This document shows, piece by piece, positions 53,436 through 63,404 of a stretch of DNA of 64,000 nucleotides. The notes beneath the pieces were generated by a model. The model made no database searches and was not told the origin of the DNA. It saw nothing but the letters and a program-made list of their open reading frames with translations. The DNA is taken from positions 13,376-77,375 of the forward strand of contig CAJMPR010000019.1 of the NCBI GenBank assembly GCA_905215345.1, written 5' to 3'. The DNA comes from an uncultured bacterium. Its GTDB lineage: Bacteria > Bacteroidota > Bacteroidia > Bacteroidales > Bacteroidaceae. Numbering within the stretch: position 1 is the first letter of the stretch; the number at the start of each line of letters is the position of its first letter. A program made the position numbers and the translations under genes.

Positions 53436-53524
53436 CTGTTTTCACCACAGATTACACAGATTAACACAGATAACCAAGTGCTTCTGGATAATTGAAGGTG
53501 TAAATCATTGTAATCCGTGATGAA
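53436..53524. repeat. Inverted word element upstream of the EamA gene
   Basis: Left arm TTTCACCACAGATTACA matches the inverse of the right arm TGTAATCCGTGATGAAA in 15 of 17 bases. Internal words are CACAGATTA. The core is not recognisable. The right arm ends at the start codon of the transporter gene. Confidence 0.6.
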
Positions 53525-54436
53525 ATGAACAAGAATCTACAAGGACATCTTTTCGCCCTGACAGCAAATATCTTATGGGGGTTAATGGCTCCTATCGGCA
53601 AATCCGCCCTGGCGGAGTTCTCGCCCTTATCGGTAACCACCTTTCGCATGGTAGGCGCAGCCGCCTGTTTCTGGTTGCTCTCCCTGTTCTGTAAACGGGA
53701 ACAGGTAGACCACAAGGATATGTTGAAGATATTCTTCGCTTCCCTTTTTGCATTGGTGTTCAATCAAGGTGTCTATATCTTCGGATTGTCACTGACCTCT
53801 CCCATCGACGCCTCCATCGTGACAACTACCCTCCCTATCGTTACCATGATTGTAGCCGCTCTATATCTTAAAGAGCCTGTCACGAATAAGAAAGTGCTGG
53901 GTATCTTTGTAGGAGCAATGGGAGCGTTGATACTCATCATGAGCAGCCAAAGTGCCGCAGGCGGCGACGGTAACATCATTGGCGACCTGCTCTGCCTGAT
54001 TGCCCAAATCAGTTTCTCCATATACCTGACTGTATTCAAGGGATTGTCACAGAAATACTCTCCGGTCACACTGAACAAATGGATGTTCGTTTATGCTTCC
54101 ATGTGCTACATTCCTTTCTCTTACCATGACGTAGCGGCAATTCAATGGGATGTAATTTCCTCGGCAGCATTCATACAAGTAGGATATGTGGTATTAGGCG
54201 GCAGCTTTCTTGCCTATATCTGCATCATGACGGCGCAAAGGCTACTACGCCCTACGGTAGTAAGTATGTACAACTACATGCAACCGATTGTAGCCTCAAC
54301 GGTTGCTATCATCATCGGCTTGGGAACGTTCAATCTTGAAAAAGGAATTGCCATTGCATTAGTGTTCCTCGGTGTGTACATCGTAACGCAAAGTAAGTCG
54401 CGAAAGGACTTCGAGAAAGAGGGAAAGGAAGTTTAG
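53525..54436 (+). CDS. EamA-family (DMT) transporter
   Basis: A 303-residue inner-membrane transporter with ten predicted helices in two EamA repeats; ALTANILWGLMAPIGKSALA starts the first and LCLIAQISFSIYLTVFKGLS the second. Such proteins export amino acids or other metabolites. The substrate is unknown. It is divergent from the ATPase-DUF4435 pair. Confidence 0.9.
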   Translation: MNKNLQGHLFALTANILWGLMAPIGKSALAEFSPLSVTTFRMVGAAACFWLLSLFCKREQVDHKDMLKIFFASLFALVFNQGVYIFGLSLTSPIDASIVTTTLPIVTMIVAALYLKEPVTNKKVLGIFVGAMGALILIMSSQSAAGGDGNIIGDLLCLIAQISFSIYLTVFKGLSQKYSPVTLNKWMFVYASMCYIPFSYHDVAAIQWDVISSAAFIQVGYVVLGGSFLAYICIMTAQRLLRPTVVSMYNYMQPIVASTVAIIIGLGTFNLEKGIAIALVFLGVYIVTQSKSRKDFEKEGKEV

Positions 54437-55017
54437 CCGGGCTCATCGCTCACACGAAGATGTACAAATATATCTGAGTTCGACATAAAATCAGCGTATA
54501 ACGGTATTAATATGAGCCAAATGATAGTTCGATGATTTGTTTGAATTTACTACCTATCGAACGACTAAACATAACTAATTGATTATGAGTAAGTATACGA
54601 CTGAGAGACCCTAAGTATATAGCCAAGTATTTGCAACCTAACTTTTGTAAATAATATCGCTTTCGAGAGTAATGGCTCAATGCATTCAGTTCATAACCGA
54701 TAAAAAAGGGAGCCATATACCTATGGAGCGTATTCCGCATGCGTCCCGAACATGTTCCACACGCATCCCGAACGCGTTCCGCACGCATGCGGAACAATAC
54801 ACTCATTTACAGCAAATTACCAAGAAATTATTTTGATTTTATTTTAGCTTTTTCTGAGAGTTATTTTTGGGGATTAATATCTGTTTTGATGAGGAGGGCT
54901 ATATGGCGAGTAAAAACAGATAAAAAGACCGGAAATAAACTCAGAAAGTGCTAATAAACTTTCAAAAAGAAAATCAAAACAGTTTCTAAGCCTATAATCT
55001 TTTAACTTCCGGCAACA
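54437..55017. other. Intergenic region before meaB
   Basis: A 580-bp stretch between the EamA gene and meaB (convergent). It contains the GC-rich array at 54733-54795. The surrounding sequence is AT-rich; the open frames here (54507-54806 minus and 54739-54954 plus) have no supporting features. Confidence 0.6.
54733..54795. repeat. GC-rich array of 22-bp units
   Basis: Units at 54733-54754, 54755-54776 and a partial at 54777-54795 begin TTCC(G/A)C and share CCGAAC at 22-bp period. Perfect palindromes GAACATGTTC and GAACGCGTTC sit at the unit junctions. The array is GC-rich within an AT-rich gap. Confidence 0.8.
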
Positions 55018-56112
55018 CTAACCTCTTAGTTCTTCAAAATAAGTATCCAACAGATTCTTGGCTGCCACGAAAGAAGTCAGATTACCTCTCAACACCTGAT
55101 TTTCCTTATCAGCAAGCATAGCTTCAATCTTCGGATTATGATAGAAACTGTCACGAAGTTGTTCATTGATAGTCTCGTACATCCAGTATTTGCTTTGCTC
55201 GTTACGGCGATGCTCAAAGTAGCCGTTATCTCTCACAAAGTCGATGTACTTATACACCATGTCCCATACTTCCTTTACGCCCAAGTTATAAAATCCCGAA
55301 TAGGTGAGTACCTGCGGCGTCCAGCCGCTTTCAGGAGCGGGAAAAAGATGCAGGGCATTACGGAACTGTGTGGCAGCGAGTTTGGCACGATCCAGATTGT
55401 CCCCGTCGGCCTTATTGATAACAATACCGTCAGCCATTTCCATGATACCGCGTTTGATCCCTTGCAGTTCGTCGCCCGTACCGGCAAGCTGTATAAGCAG
55501 GAAGAAGTCCACCATGGAATGTACAGCGGTTTCACTCTGCCCCACACCTACCGTTTCTACAAATATCTTGTCGAATCCGGCAGCCTCACACAGTACAATC
55601 GTTTCACGCGTCTTACGTGCCACGCCTCCCAACGAACCAGCCGAAGGACTGGGGCGAATAAAGGATTTGGGATGAACGGAAAGTTTCTCCATACGGGTTT
55701 TATCACCCAATATACTTCCCTTGCTACGTTCACTGCTGGGGTCGATAGCCAATACCGCCAGCTTGCCTGCATATTTTTCCAATACATGCAGTCCGAAGAC
55801 ATCTATGGAAGTACTTTTACCTGCTCCCGGTACACCGCTTATACCCACACGAATGGAATTGCCCGAATAGGGCAGGCATTTTTCTATCACTTCCTGCGCT
55901 ATGGCTTGATGTTCGGGCTTTACACTTTCCACCAACGTCACAGCACGGCTCAGTATCGTCACGTCACCCTTCACAATGCCGTCTACATAATCGGCTACCG
56001 AAAGTTCACGTTTCTTATTCCGTTTCAGATAAGGATTGACAGACGATGGTTGCTCAATGCCTGCATTGACAACCAAACCCTTGTATGTTTCGTTATTTTC
56101 AGGATGTTCCAT
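55018..56112 (-). CDS. meaB: Methylmalonyl-CoA mutase-associated GTPase MeaB
   Basis: MeaB is a GTPase chaperone that protects and reloads the cobalamin cofactor in methylmalonyl-CoA mutase. The 364-residue protein has the P-loop GISGVPGAGKST, DPSSERSKGSILGDKTRM, RPSPSAGSLGGVARKTRE, ETVGVGQSE and NKADGDN. Bacteroides uses the mutase in succinate/propionate metabolism. The mutase genes are not in this window. An inverted word element separates it from the DUF1573 gene. Confidence 0.93.
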   Translation of the reverse strand: MEHPENNETYKGLVVNAGIEQPSSVNPYLKRNKKRELSVADYVDGIVKGDVTILSRAVTLVESVKPEHQAIAQEVIEKCLPYSGNSIRVGISGVPGAGKSTSIDVFGLHVLEKYAGKLAVLAIDPSSERSKGSILGDKTRMEKLSVHPKSFIRPSPSAGSLGGVARKTRETIVLCEAAGFDKIFVETVGVGQSETAVHSMVDFFLLIQLAGTGDELQGIKRGIMEMADGIVINKADGDNLDRAKLAATQFRNALHLFPAPESGWTPQVLTYSGFYNLGVKEVWDMVYKYIDFVRDNGYFEHRRNEQSKYWMYETINEQLRDSFYHNPKIEAMLADKENQVLRGNLTSFVAAKNLLDTYFEELRG

Positions 56113-56185
56113 ATTAGTTATGAGTTATGAGTGATTGGTGATGAGTGATATGAAAAACATCAACAAATCACTAATCACTTTTTTA
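56113..56185. repeat. Inverted word element between meaB and the DUF1573 gene
   Basis: GAGTGATTGGTGATGAGTGA on the left and AAATCACTAATCACTT on the right are inverses in part. No core. The right arm contains the stop codon of the DUF1573 gene (56175-56177). Confidence 0.65.
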
Positions 56186-57242
56186 TATTAATCTCTACTT
56201 TCGGCTGCATCGGGTCGTTGGTAATCATCAACAGACGAAGATGACGACGTTTCTTGCCGATATTATTCTTCACCACCGTTACACGCAAACGCGTACTTTC
56301 ACCCGGTTGCAGCATGCTCTTCTTCAAACTGACACCCACAGCCGGATGAAACACCTGAAGCTTATTAATCTGCAAAGGAGAACGGCCGTTATTGGTTACG
56401 ATAATATCCTGACGCGCTTTGGATTTCTTTGCCAATACTGCACTCATATCAATATTCTTGGTTGAAAGACTGATAACGGGAGCATTAGCCTTTTCCGTAT
56501 CGGTCATACCGGAGAAATCCGGCAAAAGAACAGCCGAAACGGGAATTTCATTCTCATCTCCTACTTTATCACCGGCAAAGCGTGACAGATAAACGGAAGC
56601 TTGTGTGAGTCCGAGGTCAGTCAACCGTTCCGAGTCCAACGTAAGAGTAATAATACCCTTCTCTCCTTTTTGCAGGACATCAGGCTTTACTTCCATTTGC
56701 AGATAGGGTGGCAAGTGCATAAGTACAGGCTCATACGGACGGTCTGACAGATTCACCACACCGATGTGCATCACCGGTTTCTCACCTGATTGTATATCCG
56801 GGAAGTCGATACTGTTCTTGTCGATGCGTATCTGCCCGATGAGATACGGATGAGTCTTGGTAAAGTCTTTAATCTCTTGCACCACTTCACCGTTGAACTT
56901 CAAATAGACCAAATTAGGCTGGGCATTGCTGTAAATCGCCACGGACTTACGAAAATGTCCCAGAGCCTCCGCATCAAAAGTTACATTGACCGTTCCTTTT
57001 TCTCCCGGAGCAATGGGAGTCTTTGTCCATTGGGCTACGGAGCATGCGCAATCCGGCTCTACCTCGGTAAGCACCAAAGGCTGGTTACCTGTATTGGTTA
57101 TAGAGTATTGTACACTCACCGGATGCTTCCACTCAATCTGACCGAAATCATGGGTTTCCGTATTGGATGTAAAACGCGGCTGGGCTACAGTCGTTAGAGT
57201 TATCGTAGCAAGTACATATAGGGTAATAAAGATACGTTTCAT
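56175..57242 (-). CDS. DUF1573 (Ig-like) secreted protein
   Basis: A 355-residue protein that starts MKRIFITLYVLATITLTTVA and has a signal peptide. The first unit (FTSNTETHDFGQIEWKHPVS, NTGNQPLVLTEVEPDCACSV) is the DUF1573 fold, similar to HYDIN/ASH Ig-like domains. A second and third Ig-like unit follow (GVVNLSDRPYEPVLMHLPPY; LQINKLQVFHPAVGVSLKKS). It ends VEINIKK, with the stop in the repeat arm. It is likely periplasmic and involved in protein contact; function unknown. It is located between MeaB and the alpha-2-macroglobulin gene. Confidence 0.85.
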   Translation of the reverse strand: MKRIFITLYVLATITLTTVAQPRFTSNTETHDFGQIEWKHPVSVQYSITNTGNQPLVLTEVEPDCACSVAQWTKTPIAPGEKGTVNVTFDAEALGHFRKSVAIYSNAQPNLVYLKFNGEVVQEIKDFTKTHPYLIGQIRIDKNSIDFPDIQSGEKPVMHIGVVNLSDRPYEPVLMHLPPYLQMEVKPDVLQKGEKGIITLTLDSERLTDLGLTQASVYLSRFAGDKVGDENEIPVSAVLLPDFSGMTDTEKANAPVISLSTKNIDMSAVLAKKSKARQDIIVTNNGRSPLQINKLQVFHPAVGVSLKKSMLQPGESTRLRVTVVKNNIGKKRRHLRLLMITNDPMQPKVEINIKK

Positions 57243-57305
57243 TTATTCTGTTTCTAAATTAGTTGCACAAAAATAGGAGTTTTCAATGAGAGTACCTAAA
57301 ATAAA

Positions 57306-57375
57306 TAGTGATTAGTGGTTAGTGATTTGTTTATCCAACAAAATCATTAATCACTAACCACTAATCACTAATCAC
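57306..57375. repeat. Inverted word element after the alpha-2-macroglobulin gene
   Basis: A perfect 21-bp inverted pair (57307-57327 and 57349-57369) made of GTGATTAGTG-type words. The right end contains the stop codon of the macroglobulin gene (57372-57374). No shared core is visible; the centre is only 21 bp. Confidence 0.8.
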
Positions 57376-60300
57376 TTTATAACCACCGTTCCTCCTGTAG
57401 AGTGTGAGGCATACTCCGGAGCGTATGCACACTGTACTGTGGTGAGTCCCATCTCATACGTTCCACCACGGGCAATACGATAGCTGTGTTCCAAGACATA
57501 GACACCTTTACCCAAATGGTCGAAGAAGAAATTGGTTGCCGCATCTTTTACATCTATGTAATACCCCAAACCGTTATTCCAACGATAACCGGAAAGTGCA
57601 CCCACCGGTTCGAAGCAAGCGCCCCGCTGGTCTTTCAACTGTACGAAGTCCATAGTACGGTCCAAACTGATCGTCAAACGGGAAACCACTTTATCGCCAA
57701 CAACAAGCTGTGTCGTTACAGTAACCGGCTGCAATGATTTTTGCCCGTTAGCCGCTACTCGCTCTACGTATAGCTTCTTCTCTACATTCAGTTCACCACC
57801 TTGCTGCTTTACGTCAGAGATAGGTGAAAGATATTGTGCATAAACCGCTCCCCAGGCAATGCCGGCATCCTGTTTCTCCACAGTAATGGATTTAGCTTTC
57901 AACCCGGAATTCCCTTGTGTAAAAGTATCTTTGATATAACCCAATCCGGGAACAGTAGTCTTTGCAGGAGAGAAAGTCTCCAAAACCTTATTACCTAAAG
58001 TAATACGGACATCGCCCCGGTTTTCCAGTAAGTTACTTCCCTGACAGAGCAAGGCATAAACGGCATCGGCAGTAGCTACCGGAGAGTTCCAGGCAGTCGT
58101 TTGTTTCTGCTTCAACAGCCAGAGCCTCATTTCCTCTACAAGAACTTCGTTACCACCGACTAACCGCAACGCTTCCATCACCTCTACATGAACAGAGACA
58201 GGTAGCAACATACCCCAGCCATAATCCGTGGAATGGAATGCAAAATGCGCTCCCATTTCATCGGTCTGTACCAAATGTTCTTTAAGAGAAGAGATAAATT
58301 CATTTGCCTCGGATTTACGACCTACACTCCACAGTATGATAGCAGTCTGAGCCTTGCAAAGCATCGTTCCATTCTCAAGATTACGATTTAACTTGGTGAG
58401 GAAATAATCGAATACAGTCAAGTTATCGCCGGACAAAACTTCTCTCCCAATAGCTACCAGATAGAGGTATTCCATAGTCGCATCAGACAGAGTAGTAACT
58501 TTAGTGCCATTCTTCTCTGCTTTACGAATAGCACGGTATTCTTCCAGAGCTTGTTGTTGCAAAAAGCCGAACGCCTTCTGCTTCATCTCGATTGCTTCGT
58601 CAGGAAGTTGTGTATTTGTTAACAGAGGAAGACGAACAAGTAATTCCGTAATATAAGCAGTGATATAGCGGCTGCCACCCATACCCTTATACCAACTCCA
58701 TGCACCATCTTCGTCCTGCAATTCCTTCAGTTTGGTAAATGCTGCCAGATTACGGTTATTCAGTTGGTTAATATCAAACAGAGTTGCAATGCGCGCCCGT
58801 TGTTCAGCCTCGGTAGTGGCCTCCATCAACCAGGGAGATTCATCAAGCAGAATGTTTTTCACATCATGATTTTGCTGCAACCGGCTAAGGAAAGTTTCTT
58901 TCGTTCCACCGACAGCTTTCCAACTATCGAACACGGTCTTAATGCGTGGCTGGCTATTGGCTATGAAACTTGCCAGACTATTGGCATAGAATGCGGCAGC
59001 CCATGAAATAGCGTTATCACCGGTGGGCTGGCTTAATACCGGCAGAGATTGTACGGCATACCATGCCGGATTACCGGTAAATTCTACGGTCAGGCGACGG
59101 TCGGTAGCCGTACGGCTGTTACCATTGAAAAGGCTGTCCAGTGAGAAAGTGCGGGTTTGCTCACCCCGGATAGGCATGGCAAGCGTTTCCGTGATATATT
59201 CTTTGTTGCTGAGAACCGGTAATAAATGCTGTTCACCGTCGCTGAAACTACCACCATCGGCAATCATACGTACCCCGAGTAAGTCATAGCGGTCGGTCAC
59301 ATCGAAACGGAAGTTGACAGAAGTTGTTCTTCCGGCTTCTACCGAGAACTTCTCACGCAGGGTAGAAATAACTTTCTCCGTCATCGGGTCGAAGAGCGTC
59401 AATATAGCTGTTCCTTTCACTGGTTTGCCCGTCAGGTTAGCGATACCGGCGGCAATCTGCGTTTTGTCTCCCACCCGTACAAAGCGGGGCATGTTCGGGG
59501 TCAGCATAAATTCCTTAGCCGTAACGGCAGTTGCATCCAAACTGCCCGTCATCATGTTTTTGGTATGGGAATATCCCCGGAAGTTCCAGCGCGTCAGGCT
59601 TTGAGGCATGGTAAATGAGAAGGCGACCTCTCCCTGTTCGTTGGTGCGCAATTGAGGATAGAAGAAAGCAGTCTCGGCAAAGTTCGTACGAAGCTCTGCT
59701 ACCGGTTGTAAGGTTGGATTATCAATAGGAACAACCTCCGATTCAAAGACGACATCTTTAACTTCATCCGAATCTTCGACAGGTACATATTTCAGTTCGA
59801 CAGGCGCTCCATTTTCCTGGGCAACTGCCGCAGCTTTGGATGCCGCGCCACGAATCATCATATTGCCGGTTGCCGAGTGTTTTCTCATAGTTCCATAACC
59901 AATAACCGTTACACCGTTGAAATACGACATTTCGGATATTCCGTAGGGCGAATAGAAATAATCAAAGTTCCAAGCCGGTACTTTCCATGATTTTTTCGGG
60001 AAATCAAGAGAATAAACTATTCCGTGATTATTGTTGATATTCCAGTAGAAATATGGAACATAGCGGTTAAAATAAACATTGAGCGACTGATTGCGACGGA
60101 AAATCTGGTCTAAAGAAGCATCGTACATTGTTGCCAGCATTTCGGCTACAGCCGGGAAACCTTGCGGAGTCTTGATAACAAGTTTCCACTCTTCTTGCTG
60201 TCCGGGACGCAGACGGTCACGGAATACTTCCCATTTCATATCGAGCGTACGGTCGGGCTGGCGTCTTAACAATTCCACCCGGCGGCTATACATCTCGCCA

Positions 60301-63221
60301 TTCTTCACAAAAGTAAACTGTACGGATATTCCATCGCCATATTCTTCCTTATAAGGATATTCCATACGAAGAATGGAATCGCTCAATGATAGTGTACGGC
60401 TCTCTATACGTCCCTTCCGTCCAAAAACATCTACCAGAATATAAGCATCCTTATAGGACGTTCCAAAATAGAAGACTGCCGGATGAGCGGCATCAAACGC
60501 TGTATTCTTTTCATATTGGAAAGTCTCCATAAACACTGCCGGTTTGGGATCGGCCAATGAGAACAGGAGAATGGTCACTTTATTATCCTCGTTGCTGACT
60601 TCTTTCCCATTGCGGTCGCGTACGGACATGATAAACCGGTACTCGCCTGACGGTAACTGTTTCCAGGCGGAGAAATCTTTCTCTTCACCGGACTTGAACG
60701 GACTTTCATATATCGGTTTATCCGCAATCTTTCCTGTCTTGGAATCAATCACCGGATAAAGCCGGCAAATACCATCCATCGTGAGTACCTGATTTACCGC
60801 ATTGTTCACACTCAGCCGGGCGGTAATGGAATCATCCTTACACAACTCCCGGCTTATATCAGCCGTAAAGAAATATGCCTGCCGCGCAGCACTTATAGAA
60901 TACTGTGCACTCTGTGTTTCACCCGCCTCATCGGTCACCACGGCATTTATTTGATAAGAGAAACGCTCTCCTCTCGATAAACCCACATTCACACCGGGCT
61001 TCAAGATTACAGGAATAGAGAAATCACCGTTAACATTCAATTGTATCGTATCCGAAGCAAGGGGTGCAGGTTGCTCTCCCCAACCTCTCCAATAATTACG
61101 ACGGGTAACGGTGTATGCCAATGGTACATTTTGTATCGCCACTCCGTTATAGGACTTGACATTTCCTGTTACAGTAACCGTATCTCCCAGGCTGTAAGCC
61201 TGTTTCACCGGATTGAAAGTAATGTCAAAAGTAGGACGTTTATATTCTTCCACCCGTACAAATACCGAGCTGCCATTCCTTACACTGATTGTAAAATTAC
61301 CATTCAGGCAAACCGTAGGTAGCATAAACTCTGTAGTAAAAGAGCCGAAATCATTCGTTTTAACTTCTTTCTGCACCAGTTCCTTTCCATTCACATCCTG
61401 TAACCGTATCTGATAAGATTTTCCTGCCAATACATGCGCCGTATCAGCGGCTTGTTCATAGGCAATACCTTTGACATAAACGGTTTGTCCCGGACGATAC
61501 AATGCACGGTCGGTCAACAGCGTGACGTGTTCTTCCGGACGGGATTCCGTACGTTCATAATATTGGTTGGAATAGATATTCTGCGGCAGCATGGCAACAT
61601 CTTCGCCCTTACGAGCTACATAACTGCGAATACTCTTATTCCATTCTACCAGTGCTTTACCATCGGCAGCCGTAGTAACCGTCAATAATTCTTTCCGATC
61701 TTTCTCATCATACGTGGAATAGAAACTGACTTTAGCGTCGGAGATAGGCTGTCCGCTACGACCGTCCAAAGTAACCACTTCCATTTTATTACCCGGCAAC
61801 GACAAGGTAAGTACCTTGAAACGGGTTGAAACGAGGAAATGCTCTGCCGTACGGGCAGTCTCCACATCCGGTACTGCTTGCAGAATATAAACACCCGGTT
61901 CATCCGGTATGTACATCTTCAACGTGGAATCGGAATACTGATAAGTAATGTCTTCCGATGAAACGCCTTCTTTAGGCAAAGGCCGCAATGCAAAATGAAC
62001 AGAAGACAGTTTGCGGGCATGTTTCTGATAAAAAGCCTTATTGATACCGGTATCCATCCAAGGGACTTCGGGTAAATCGGTACGGTATAAATTCAAGGTT
62101 ACCCCTTCCAGATTACGATAGCGCGTGCTCAAATCTAACGAATCACCGGGATAGACGCTTCCCTGCGTACCAATCGTTAGATAAGGCTGTACAATTCTTT
62201 CCCGAATATTCTTTAGCTCATTGATACGTTTATAAGAAGGATAGCGTTTCACCCCTTCATCACATACTTTCAATGCCTCAGCCAAACGATTGACACCCGG
62301 ATTACGTAAATACTCAGCCTTGTTGATATAGACTTCGGCACAAACTTCTCTCGAACCATATAGGTTTATCAGATTATTCAAAGTTTTGAGATATTCTTCA
62401 TCAATCTGCCCGTTCCGTTCATTATAAGCAGAAAAGGCGGCACGCCCGATACCGTTCACCGTCTTCCACTTCCAATAATCCAGCGTACAAAGCAATACAG
62501 CATCTTCCGAGTCGTTATGATGACGATAGGCGTTTATCATATTAGCGTAGATATCATTGATTCGCATATTCATCAAAGAATCTACGCTAAAACCGTTCAG
62601 AGTGCCATAAGTAACAATAGCCCTACTTGCCAGTAAATGATACATATCATGTTGATAGAATCGGCTTCCGTCCTCCAATACAACAAAAGGTACATATTCC
62701 CTGGAAGATATCTCCAACAAACGAGCCGAATCTTGTAAAGATGCCCGGTTATAGCGGTCTATCCTGTCTATAAAGAGATTGGCGCTCCATTCACGAATAT
62801 CAGCCGGTGCTTCATCGAGTTCCAATGTGGTGCGTGACAACAATGCACTCCGGTTACTTCTCATATAATCGGCATACTCCTGCGCCAGCAGTGAATTTAA
62901 TATCGCCTTGTTCACCGGATTCTGTTCCGCTTGCGCCCAAAGCTCCATATTCTTCAGGTTGGTATATAGGCTGTCCGGAGTCAGGCTTTCCTGATAGGTA
63001 TCCCGGCAGACAGTTGCTTTCAACATCTGCGGAGCATTTTTCTCTTTTTCAGCTTTCCGGTAAATTTCACCCGTCAACTTTATCACGGTTTGCGGCAAGC
63101 TCTTCTTTTGAGCTTGCTCCACTTGTTTCCACAACTTATCGTACGACTGCGCACGCAACGCCGGCAGTCCCAAACAAGTTATCAGTAAAAACAGGGTACA
63201 AATTCTTTGGAATCTCTTCAT
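57372..63221 (-). CDS. Giant alpha-2-macroglobulin-family protein without a thioester motif
   Basis: A 1949-residue secreted protein, start MKRFQRICTLFLLITCLGLP giving a signal peptide (a longer start 15 codons upstream is less likely). MG2-like domains are seen in VTLLTDRALYRPGQTVYVKG and FGSFTTEFMLP; the A2M domain starts ELRTNFAETAFFYPQLRTNE then SLTRWNFRGYSHTKNM. Where the family usually has CxEQ (YPYGCxEQ) this protein reads QPTGDNAISWAAAFYANSL, so the thioester that traps proteases is absent. Near residue 1100, GVTVIGYGTMRKHSATGN resembles the SusC-type TonB-box region. It is possibly a surface or periplasmic protease inhibitor or a structural relative. A -7 box TACTTTTG (63309-63302) lies upstream. 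Confidence 0.85.
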   Translation of the reverse strand: MKRFQRICTLFLLITCLGLPALRAQSYDKLWKQVEQAQKKSLPQTVIKLTGEIYRKAEKEKNAPQMLKATVCRDTYQESLTPDSLYTNLKNMELWAQAEQNPVNKAILNSLLAQEYADYMRSNRSALLSRTTLELDEAPADIREWSANLFIDRIDRYNRASLQDSARLLEISSREYVPFVVLEDGSRFYQHDMYHLLASRAIVTYGTLNGFSVDSLMNMRINDIYANMINAYRHHNDSEDAVLLCTLDYWKWKTVNGIGRAAFSAYNERNGQIDEEYLKTLNNLINLYGSREVCAEVYINKAEYLRNPGVNRLAEALKVCDEGVKRYPSYKRINELKNIRERIVQPYLTIGTQGSVYPGDSLDLSTRYRNLEGVTLNLYRTDLPEVPWMDTGINKAFYQKHARKLSSVHFALRPLPKEGVSSEDITYQYSDSTLKMYIPDEPGVYILQAVPDVETARTAEHFLVSTRFKVLTLSLPGNKMEVVTLDGRSGQPISDAKVSFYSTYDEKDRKELLTVTTAADGKALVEWNKSIRSYVARKGEDVAMLPQNIYSNQYYERTESRPEEHVTLLTDRALYRPGQTVYVKGIAYEQAADTAHVLAGKSYQIRLQDVNGKELVQKEVKTNDFGSFTTEFMLPTVCLNGNFTISVRNGSSVFVRVEEYKRPTFDITFNPVKQAYSLGDTVTVTGNVKSYNGVAIQNVPLAYTVTRRNYWRGWGEQPAPLASDTIQLNVNGDFSIPVILKPGVNVGLSRGERFSYQINAVVTDEAGETQSAQYSISAARQAYFFTADISRELCKDDSITARLSVNNAVNQVLTMDGICRLYPVIDSKTGKIADKPIYESPFKSGEEKDFSAWKQLPSGEYRFIMSVRDRNGKEVSNEDNKVTILLFSLADPKPAVFMETFQYEKNTAFDAAHPAVFYFGTSYKDAYILVDVFGRKGRIESRTLSLSDSILRMEYPYKEEYGDGISVQFTFVKNGEMYSRRVELLRRQPDRTLDMKWEVFRDRLRPGQQEEWKLVIKTPQGFPAVAEMLATMYDASLDQIFRRNQSLNVYFNRYVPYFYWNINNNHGIVYSLDFPKKSWKVPAWNFDYFYSPYGISEMSYFNGVTVIGYGTMRKHSATGNMMIRGAASKAAAVAQENGAPVELKYVPVEDSDEVKDVVFESEVVPIDNPTLQPVAELRTNFAETAFFYPQLRTNEQGEVAFSFTMPQSLTRWNFRGYSHTKNMMTGSLDATAVTAKEFMLTPNMPRFVRVGDKTQIAAGIANLTGKPVKGTAILTLFDPMTEKVISTLREKFSVEAGRTTSVNFRFDVTDRYDLLGVRMIADGGSFSDGEQHLLPVLSNKEYITETLAMPIRGEQTRTFSLDSLFNGNSRTATDRRLTVEFTGNPAWYAVQSLPVLSQPTGDNAISWAAAFYANSLASFIANSQPRIKTVFDSWKAVGGTKETFLSRLQQNHDVKNILLDESPWLMEATTEAEQRARIATLFDINQLNNRNLAAFTKLKELQDEDGAWSWYKGMGGSRYITAYITELLVRLPLLTNTQLPDEAIEMKQKAFGFLQQQALEEYRAIRKAEKNGTKVTTLSDATMEYLYLVAIGREVLSGDNLTVFDYFLTKLNRNLENGTMLCKAQTAIILWSVGRKSEANEFISSLKEHLVQTDEMGAHFAFHSTDYGWGMLLPVSVHVEVMEALRLVGGNEVLVEEMRLWLLKQKQTTAWNSPVATADAVYALLCQGSNLLENRGDVRITLGNKVLETFSPAKTTVPGLGYIKDTFTQGNSGLKAKSITVEKQDAGIAWGAVYAQYLSPISDVKQQGGELNVEKKLYVERVAANGQKSLQPVTVTTQLVVGDKVVSRLTISLDRTMDFVQLKDQRGACFEPVGALSGYRWNNGLGYYIDVKDAATNFFFDHLGKGVYVLEHSYRIARGGTYEMGLTTVQCAYAPEYASHSTGGTVVIK

Positions 63222-63301
63222 GATTATTCTATTATTAGTTTTATTCATTTTAGAAAAGTTTGACAATTCTCACCTAAAGATATTCATTATAAGATAAATA
63301 A

Positions 63302-63309
63302 CAAAAGTA
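63302..63309 (-). promoter_or_regulatory. -7 box of the alpha-2-macroglobulin gene
   Basis: TACTTTTG on the minus strand fits TAnnTTTG, about 80 bp upstream of the ATG at 63221. Confidence 0.5.
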
Positions 63310-63341
63310 ACAATTTACTGCTTAGATTGTGCGGCTTTTTT

Positions 63342-63380
63342 AAATAAAAATAGGGGATACATTACTAAGAACGTATCCCC
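63342..63380 (-). terminator. Terminator of the micropeptide unit
   Basis: Stem GGGGATAC/GTATCCCC (63380-63373 with 63360-63353) with a 12-nt loop, followed on the minus strand by a T-rich run. It lies between the third micropeptide and the macroglobulin promoter. Confidence 0.75.
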
Positions 63381-63404
63381 CACTTCTCTATTAAATTAGT
63401 GTGC

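Noticed and set aside
54733..54795. CRISPR-like array
   Set aside because: Only about three units with no spacers and no cas genes; the units are continuous tandem repeats.
54507..54954. Two open frames through the GC-rich array (minus and plus strands)
   Set aside because: Neither has a domain, a signal peptide or a good ribosome site; both owe their start to the repeat.
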